NCBI GenBank assembly: GCA_020284085.1
Contig: JACEVL010000494.1
Location: 656,001 to 720,000 of the forward strand
Source of the DNA: Aporrectodea caliginosa
Lineage: Eukaryota; Annelida; Clitellata; Crassiclitellata; Lumbricidae
Direction of reading: 5' to 3'
Length of the DNA stretch: 64,000 nt
Of the stretch, positions 57,080 to 64,000 are shown one piece after another. A model generated the notes under the pieces. The model was given only the letters and a program-made list of their open reading frames with translations, searched no databases and was not told the origin of the DNA. Positions within the stretch are counted from its first letter, which is position 1. Each line of letters begins with the position of its first letter. Both the position numbers and the translations under genes were made by a program.

Positions 57080-57665
57080 CGTACTACTAGACGAAATAGT
57101 GGCTGCGTCGTGGTTGGCCCCTAACTCCGGATCAGGCTGCAACATGGACTTCTTACACTTTCTCTGCCTCTATTTTGACAGCGATTCAAGACCATTCTGT
57201 TTGATCGTGGTCTTCAGGTCTACGGCACATCTTCTCGAATAGACGCTATATAAATGTGAAATTTCGATTACGATAATTTTTTTTATTGAATTTATACGAA
57301 TTTCTTGGGATAGCCCGGTGAGGGATGGAGGCTGAATCGTACGTGGGTCTAATTTTTCAACCATAGGCCTACACTTTAGGCTGCTAGAACATAATTATAG
57401 CTATTATGCTCGTTGGACCGTCATAACCTTCTTTTTCACCGATCTCGGACCACTACTGCCCCACATCGAGATTATGCTTCTGTTGTTCCTTTGCTCTGGA
57501 ATGACCTCCCCTGCGATTCGCAACACGGTGCTAACTGGGGGCATTACTGTCTTTACTCGTCTTAAGACTCTTCTTTTCTCACGGGGCTTGAACACGGGGA
57601 GCGCCTATGAATAGAATGCACTTCGAGAGGCGCTTTAGAAGTTGTTAGGTACGATACGATACGAT
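57080..57665 (+). mobile_element. Two LINE 3' fragments in tandem (ATTACG and GATAC tails)
   Basis: 57080-57290: decayed C-terminal coding, then AGACGCTATATAAATGTGAA and CGATTACGATA. 57400-57665: LLFLCSGMTSPAIRNTVL-type coding (LWNDLP motif region), then GAGAGGCGCTTTAGAAGTTG and GATACGATACGATATGG. Both are plus strand, showing repeated insertion of related tails. Confidence 0.65.
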
Positions 57666-57743
57666 ATGGTATAGGCCTACCACATCCCATGGGCGTATTT
57701 AGGGGTGATTTTACGGATTCAAAGCCCCAAACTAAATGCATAA

Positions 57744-58196
57744 GGGGCAGTCCATAAATGACGTCACGCTATTTTGGCCGATTTTTGACCCCCTCCCCAT
57801 GTCACACTTCGTCACAAAAAAGTAACACCCCTGAAAAATGACGTCACAAAGCTCGGACCCCCAAAACCAAATTTCAACTTGATAATAAAACATGCTTCAA
57901 ATCCCATTTATTGTCATTGTAATAAGTATTTAAAAATATGATGGTGACAAATATTTAAATAATTAGAAAATTATTAATAATGGTGCCTGTATACATTGCA
58001 ATAATCAAAAAAATTATGAAAATTTTAATACTCAAAATTAGTGCTGTTATTTTAACATTAAATTGTTGTTAATTGTTAAAATTAATTACACAGACCTGGT
58101 GTGACGTCACACTTCGCTGACCCCCCATGTCACACTTCGTCACAAATTTCCGACCCCTCCTCCCCTAGGTGCGTGACGTCATTTATGGACGGCCCC
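57744..58196. mobile_element. Harbinger-like MITE 1
   Basis: 453 bp. Ends GGGGCAGTCCATAAATGACG and the complement of GGGGCCGTCCATAAATGACG; flanks TAA and GAA. Inside both ends CCCATGTCACACTTCGTCAC recurs. GGG-starting ends with a 3-bp TWA-type target fit PIF/Harbinger. No coding content. Confidence 0.7.
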
Positions 58197-59141
58197 GAAC
58201 TAAAAATGTAGAAAAATACGACCATTTCCAATCGAATCCCGAAAACGTAAAACCCCCTCCGAAATTTTTCTCTGGGTACGCCCCTACTGCCACATCCATA
58301 ACTTGTGGTTAACTAGGTGTCAAATGATGTATTAAAGAGAGTGAGCTAGCTTACACTAGGCTAATACACTCTGGAATTCATGCACTCCTCTCGTTTACTT
58401 ATTAGTCTGAACGGGCATTTGTGGGTAATATTAGGCCTGCTCCTCGTGAACACAGCGGCGAGCCGGCGAACGCTAAGACCTTTTTTAAAACAAATTATAG
58501 GACTACCCTAGCTGTACCAGCAGCGAATTCTATCTTTAATGTGATCATCACATGCTTCGGTATCAATTTATTGTTTACAGCCTTCCATGATAAATGGCGT
58601 AAACTGTTTGAGTTGATTTCGTGCAACAGTTTTTTTTAGAATGCTAAGTAATAAATCTTTATTAATGGTAGCCTAGTTTGAATAGGGCTGCCAACCGTTC
58701 TGGATTCGTATGGACAGTCCCTGAATCGACCTTGTGCGTCCCGTGTAGCCGGTGTAGGCCTACCGGAATGATCGCAAATTGTCCCGGATCTAGGTTTAAA
58801 TGTCCACTTTAAAATGTTCTTGTTTTCGCAAACTGAACTCGAACAGCCGCCAGTAAGTAAGTAAGTAAGATAGATAGATAAGTAAATAAGCTAATTTACA
58901 GTGTGATCATAGACTAGAGGGTAGGCCTAGTTAGGTTAGTTATCGATCCTCTCGTAGCGACTATTTTCAGTAGACTGTAGTGTAGATCCTACATTAGGCT
59001 GACGCAACATTCGTCACATAGGTCCTACAGTGATGAGGCCAACTATTAAAAGAAGTCAATTGGTAGGCTAATGCCTAATGGCATATGCGGGTTTCCGGGA
59101 TTGGCAAAATTAAAAGTTCACAGCCCTAAATTGGAGCCTAA

Positions 59142-59599
59142 GGGGTCGTCCATTATTATTATGTCAACAAATTTTAGGCAGCTTTGTTCACCCCTATCCC
59201 CTTGTCAACAACTGTCAAACATTCAAGGACACCCTAAGAAAATTGTCAATAATTAATCCCAGAAACCGCACCCCAAGAAACATAATGGCTCAGTAGGCCT
59301 ACATTGAAATCCGCCCCTATGCTATGCCATAATTAGCAGCCGAGTTTCGGTCCCATTGAGCATTGCGCCACGAAATCCGCTATTAATTTCGGATTGGGAT
59401 GCCATCTCGAAATGCGTTAGCCGCATTGTTACTTAATATTTAAGCTAGGCTACCATTCTGAAGGGTCTGGTTTATTCATTGCAAACAAATTTGTTGACGT
59501 CAATTTGTATCGAACGCCCTACCCGCCTGTCAAGAATTGTAAAACTTTTCCAAACCCCTCCCCCTATTTTCTTGACATAATTAATTAATGGACGACCCC
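59142..59599. mobile_element. Harbinger-like MITE 2
   Basis: 458 bp, related to the 57.7 kb element. Ends GGGGTCGTCCATTATTATTA and the complement of GGGGTCGTCCATTAATTAAT, flanked by TAA on both sides. CCCC-x-x-TGTCAA motifs lie inside both ends. Confidence 0.75.
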
Positions 59600-60116
59600 T
59601 AAGTTACCACATGGATGTCTACGTTGACCCAAATTTAATCCTTAAGATTTGCCTGTTGCGGCAGGATTCTCATGCAAGGAGTACCACAGATTTCTGTGTT
59701 CTGGAAATTAGCCTAGCTATGCTTTAAAAATCTCATATAGGGCCTACAATGCAACATAGGTCTAGGGCTCTAGGCCTACGCTTGCAACAGTTACTGTAAC
59801 GAGTCTTAAAGTAAGTAAATTTATTTGCTTCTGACACGCGCACATGCTTAAGTCTACGTACGTAGGCCCTAAATGTTTATAGGCCCCATAAATGTTCGCG
59901 CTTTTCTTTAGCGACCGTATAATGGCCTCGACCCTGCACATTTTTCAACGAATTGATCGGGTGAGGTCCTTCACCACCGCTGTATGCCATTTTGAATGGG
60001 CGCCACGCCATTTAATATTAGGGTTCCTGTGCAACGGCCGTGCAAGCCGAGATTTAAAGCCAGCATCGGGAAGCGAACCGCGATCCGCATGTTCACTTTC
60101 ACAGAGAAGCATGACT

Positions 60117-61230
60117 CAGAGGCGTACCGAAGGGGGGGCAGAGGGGTCGAGTCGCCCAGGGCGGCACTTGCAACATGTGCAGGGCGGCAAAATAGGGTTG
60201 AAGAAAAATCTAAAGTAGCCTAGAAGAGAAGAAAGAAAGATAAAAAACAAAGACACCGTCACTTTGGTCAAGTCGGTTTGGCTTCGTTGATCGTTGTCCT
60301 AAGCCTCCATTAGGGTCGGCATCACTCTGAGAGGTCAGGACATTATTAAATGGCGCCCCAGGCAAAGCATACATTTGGCCTCCTCCGACCCCCACTCCAT
60401 GGCCACTTAAATCAGTAGGCCTATTTTTTATATTTGTTACGTAAGCGAAAGTTTTGAATTCAAATGAAAATAATCATTGTAATTGAAAAATGGCTATAAA
60501 GTGAAAAACAAAACTTTTAAAACGCATTCTGGCGCCACCTAGTCTTTGGAACCTCGAGCCTGGCAATACTCTCCCACCCAAGGACAACTCTCAATTTATT
60601 CCCAGATCATTATATAAAAATATTTACTAGTTTATTCTAATAAAATTATGTTCTAATGAACTTTAATTATTCTTTATCACTCATGTTAGCATTTCTGCGT
60701 TTTTGTCAGATTGTTTTTATCAATAAAACGATTAAGTTTATATGTAATTTCCTGCTGTGTCTAAGACCGGCACAGAGAGGTTACGTTAAACACTAAACAG
60801 AATTGCAGAAAAGCAAGCAGTGTTTTGCAATTTTAACTAAATCTGAACATAATACTTATATTGTTATCCATCGAGTGGGGATAAGCGGAGTCGAGGAGTA
60901 GGCTATCTCCCAATTCTTACCAAGGCACAACGCATAATTATTTTAAACAATGTGTGTCAGTTTTGCTAGCTGTGGGAGAAGTTTTTTCAAAACTGAAACT
61001 GATTTAAACACATTATACTTTAAGGTGCACAATGAGCGAGACGCGATTGACGAATTTGGGCAATGCCATTCACTGAAAGAGAGACGGCTGAAACAATTAA
61101 TTTTGATCATGTCATCAATGATTTTGCAGCCACAATAGCTCGCAAGATAACGTTAATAGCATAGTGCTATTAACGAGCTATTGAGCGCTTCTGAGTAGAT
61201 TACCTTGAAGGGGCGCTAAATAAATACTTC

Positions 61231-61263
<33 letters not shown>

Positions 61264-61707
61264 GTGACAATTATGGTAATTATCACATAATAAGTCTTAT
61301 GATGTAAAGGCCTATGTAGGCCTATATTATCATACTTTATTTTGTAGTAATTTGTACTATACTGTACACATCACAACTATAGTCAGCCAAAGTAGCAACT
61401 CATGCAATAAAATGCTTTATTATCTAATTATATAGATTTCAGCAAGTTAAATAGGTAGGTTTAGGCCTATAGCTAAAATGGATAATAATAGGCCTATTGC
61501 AAAATATAGTGAAAAGTCATAACCCAGAAAGGCTATGAACTGTATTAAACAAATTTGATATTATATATAATACGATCGACGATCGTCATGCAAATTGCAA
61601 TATCTAAGACTTAGAGAAAGTAGCATAATTATATTCAATATCAATTGGCCACGGGCGGCATTTTGGGCTCGTCGCCCCGGAAGGCATTTCAGCTCCGTAC
61701 GCCACTG
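60117..61707 (+). mobile_element. hAT element with transposase C-terminal remnant and 8-bp target duplication
   Basis: 1,591 bp. Ends CAGAGGCGTACCGAA and the complement of CAGTGGCGTACGGAG; exact target duplication GCATGACT at 60109-60116 and 61708-61715. The plus strand at 60945-61165 keeps VSFASCGRSFFKTETDLN and, in a second frame, DHVINDFAATIARKI. These match the A-S-x-E-RSFSKLKLIK region of the hAT dimerisation domain. A LINE tail with an AAT run is inserted at 61178-61263. Confidence 0.85.
61178..61263 (+). mobile_element. LINE 3' tail inside the hAT element
   Basis: GAGCGCTTCTGAGTAGATTA, GGGGCGCTAAATAAATACTT, then an AAT repeat. Same 3' end as the GAATGAAT family, with AAT replacing GAAT in the tail. 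Confidence 0.7.
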
Positions 61708-61715
61708 GCATGACT

Positions 61716-62806
61716 GTTTTTAGTCAAATCAAGAACGCCATCACTTGAAAACAATAACTTTGCTGCGGGACAATTCAGCACTAGTTCCCAGCGCCGTCAC
61801 CATTCGCCGCCGCTAAGTCCTCAAGTCGAAACTATAGAGTCGCTTAGCGACTTGATCCACTTAAAATTTTTGCTATTGTTTTAATTGCGGTCTCCGAGTT
61901 TCGATTTAGGACGAAGGCATCACCAGCAAGGACGGTTGAAGAGAGAGTTAAAGTGCAATGAAAGTGTAGACCTAAACATGAAGCGGTAACCCTAGGCTAA
62001 ACCCCTCCGCACAATCGATGTTGGGTCATTAGATAGGCTACTGGGGCTGACTAAATGCATAATAATAATAGTTTTCAGTTTAAGATATTATAATAACGAC
62101 ACACAATAATGGAACATTATTCATCGAAGATCAAACTTTGCTATGAACATTGTAACCATATCAATCTTTCTGATTTGTGCAACCAAGACCACTACTAACA
62201 GCATGCAGACTAGAACATTTAAAGCAGTCTTTCACGGCAACTTAGTAACAACTTTAGCTTTAATCAAGACAACTTAACATAAGTTCACGCCCTAGTCAGT
62301 CACTCATGTGAAATCTCAGCTAAAATCTACAGTTTTTACAGCACAGTTTACGGAATTGAAATCAGTAACAGAAATTTTCACATGAATTTCCACAGTTGCA
62401 AAAGAGCAGATTTAACGCATTCACTCACAATCAACAGTCCGTATATATAATGATGCTCAATTGTTCACACTCATCTCCCAGTTATACAAATCCTTAACAA
62501 TAATTTTCTATATTTCTTTGTAGTTCCATATAATAAAAAATAATAAACACACTAACCGTTTCTAGCACAAGCAAAGTAGAAGTAACCGAATAAACATTTT
62601 AACCCTCAAGAACTAAAGCCAGAGTGGAACACAAATTCCAGGCACAAACGGGTTTCTTACGGAATGACCCTAAACAGTATTTTTCAAATACAAACCTCAT
62701 CTGCATGATCATTGCAACAAGATTATTATCAGTTCAAAACAATGGCAGAAAGTCAGATTTTTCTCGGCAAACTTTTATAGAAATTTTATGGTCGTACAGT
62801 TTGTCT
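61716..62806. other. 3' flank of the zinc-finger gene
   Basis: AT-rich, no open frame of note. Probably the 3' UTR and downstream region of the zinc-finger gene (minus strand). No clear AATAAA was located close to the stop. Confidence 0.4.
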
Positions 62807-64000
62807 CTAGTCTGATGGCTTTTTCTTTGACTGACTTGCCTTAGCTGTTGGCTTTTCGCTAATGTTTTTGCGTTTCTTACTCTTCATTGTCAGTCGTGGA
62901 CCTCGTCTCTTTCTCGTCTTGGCAACCGGCACCTCTTCCTCCTCCTGCTCCTCCTCTTCATCCTTCTCAGTGGGACTCCCCTCCTCTTCCTCTTTCTTAA
63001 CATCATCAATCTTTGAACTAGTGTTCTGCTCAGTTTCTGGATCATCCTTAATTTTCTCCTGGATGTCAGCGCTTTCGGTAGGCTTCACTTGTGGCGGATC
63101 TTCATTGCTTTGCACGTCATTTGATTTGGCGTTTTGCTTGGACTGAATTTCGCTGATGAGTTTCTGTCGTACATCTGTAGCTGGCATATCCTCGCCAGCG
63201 GTTATCTGTTCAGAAGTAAGCTTGTCCGGAACTGAAGCTTTCTCTACTTCTGTTTTGCTAGTATCTTCCTCAACTGACGCTGGATCCTGTTGGGTAAGAA
63301 CGTCGCTGGATTTGGGTGATGCTTGTTTAGATATCACTTCTGCAGTTTCCTCGAGATCAGTGTTGGCACATCTGTCATCCACTTTCTCGCTGTTAGCTTC
63401 TGTGAATGCGAGACTAATTTCCCCCGTTAAAAGCTTCTGAAGTGCTGGTGAACTGTCATCTACAGGGCAGCTGTCTCTAGTAACTGGACTTTCGTCTGGT
63501 TTTTGAAAAGCTGGAACAGCTGGACTGTCACATTTCTTTAGCAAAGAACTGCCATTATTTCTGATCTGGTTCCCATCCTTTGTCTTCACCCAAGTACTCA
63601 GAAATGCGTCTTCCCAACCAAACAGCGAGTCGCCATCGTCCGACGATTTTGAAGACTTGAAACTCTTTTTCGTCTTTGCTCTGCATCCCCAGTTGTTTCC
63701 CCTCTTACGCCGCTTGCCGCGCTTGTTATCCAGCGCTCCATCACCATCCTCGGCTGCCACAGTTTCACTGAAGTTCTGACCGGTATCCCGGCTGCTGTTC
63801 TGAACCTTATTCATTATTTCCTGTTCCCACTCCTCATCAATATACTCGCCTTTCTCCACAAACTCTTTCCGCACAGAACAGTTCTCGGTGATGTGCTTCT
63901 TGAGCATTCTGAGGTACGTGAACTGCCGTTCGCAGTAAATGCACATGTGCTTGCTCGGGTCGTAATCGTTCTCATCGTCCGAATTCTCGCCATTCTCCGT
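62807..64000 (-). CDS. Zinc-finger, acidic/lysine-rich nuclear protein, 3' part (continues past the window edge)
   Basis: An open frame runs from the right edge to a TAG at 62807: 397 residues, the C-terminal part of a longer protein. Near its start is one zinc finger, C-x2-C-x12-H-x4-C (residues 20-41, MCIYCERQFTYLRMLKKH), a C2HC variant of the C2H2 type. Then come basic clusters (KRGKRRKRG, KTRKRRGPRL, KSKKRKN) that look like nuclear localisation signals, a long Ser/Glu/Asp-rich disordered stretch, and an acidic run (EKDEEEEQEEEEVP). A chromatin or transcription role is inferred. Codon usage and absence of stops over 1.2 kb support a real exon. The family name cannot be given from this part alone. 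Confidence 0.85.
   Translation of the reverse strand, partial: TENGENSDDENDYDPSKHMCIYCERQFTYLRMLKKHITENCSVRKEFVEKGEYIDEEWEQEIMNKVQNSSRDTGQNFSETVAAEDGDGALDNKRGKRRKRGNNWGCRAKTKKSFKSSKSSDDGDSLFGWEDAFLSTWVKTKDGNQIRNNGSSLLKKCDSPAVPAFQKPDESPVTRDSCPVDDSSPALQKLLTGEISLAFTEANSEKVDDRCANTDLEETAEVISKQASPKSSDVLTQQDPASVEEDTSKTEVEKASVPDKLTSEQITAGEDMPATDVRQKLISEIQSKQNAKSNDVQSNEDPPQVKPTESADIQEKIKDDPETEQNTSSKIDDVKKEEEEGSPTEKDEEEEQEEEEVPVAKTRKRRGPRLTMKSKKRKNISEKPTAKASQSKKKPSD

Overview
The window looks like one stretch of an animal nuclear genome. It has spliced exons with GT/AG borders and long introns, many DNA transposons and LINE fragments, and abundant microsatellites. The palindrome TAGGCCTA is scattered through the whole window. 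A sea-urchin or other echinoderm (ambulacrarian) source fits this texture and the receptor described below, but this is inference; no marker gene fixes the species.

Two host genes can be supported. The main one is a receptor tyrosine kinase on the minus strand. I assembled 18 exons from about 29.43 kb down to the stop at 7441. All reading phases agree, giving 1,101 residues plus an unfinished N-terminus. Order: two EGF-like modules, a long cysteine-poor extracellular region of beta-sandwich character, one transmembrane helix, a juxtamembrane segment, a tyrosine-kinase fold and a tail with tyrosines. The kinase has lost the HRD aspartate (HRR), the DFG aspartate (GFG), most of the glycine loop and every activation-loop tyrosine, so it reads as a receptor pseudokinase. 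A signal-peptide exon at 52.8 kb and a cysteine-rich exon at 50.1 kb may be its 5' end; at least one linking exon was not found. The second gene, at the right edge (62807 to beyond 64000, minus), is the last exon of a C2HC zinc-finger, lysine/glutamate-rich, probably nuclear protein.

The rest is mostly mobile DNA. Left (1-6 kb): three DNA elements with visible ends (Tc1/mariner-like, hAT, and a GC-palindrome MITE). Introns of the receptor (7-29 kb): LINE 3' fragments, a hAT element with an 8-bp target duplication, a small inverted-repeat element and simple repeats. 27.6-34 kb: L2-like and RTE-like LINE pieces and an element rich in GGCTCGGTTT motifs. 34-40.2 kb: a three-level nest in which inverted arrays of a 14-bp repeat (foldback-like) enclose a CR1-like LINE with both ORFs, itself broken by a piggyBac-like element at a TTAA site. 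41.9-43.7 kb: a DNA transposon with about 140-bp terminal inverted repeats and a transposase remnant. 45.1-48.4 kb: a nearly complete RTE-like LINE. 48.4-61.7 kb: further hAT and Harbinger-like elements, LINE tails and satellites.

The best candidate for something new is the receptor pseudokinase with its unusual ectodomain. The foldback/LINE/piggyBac nest is the most informative mobile-element structure.
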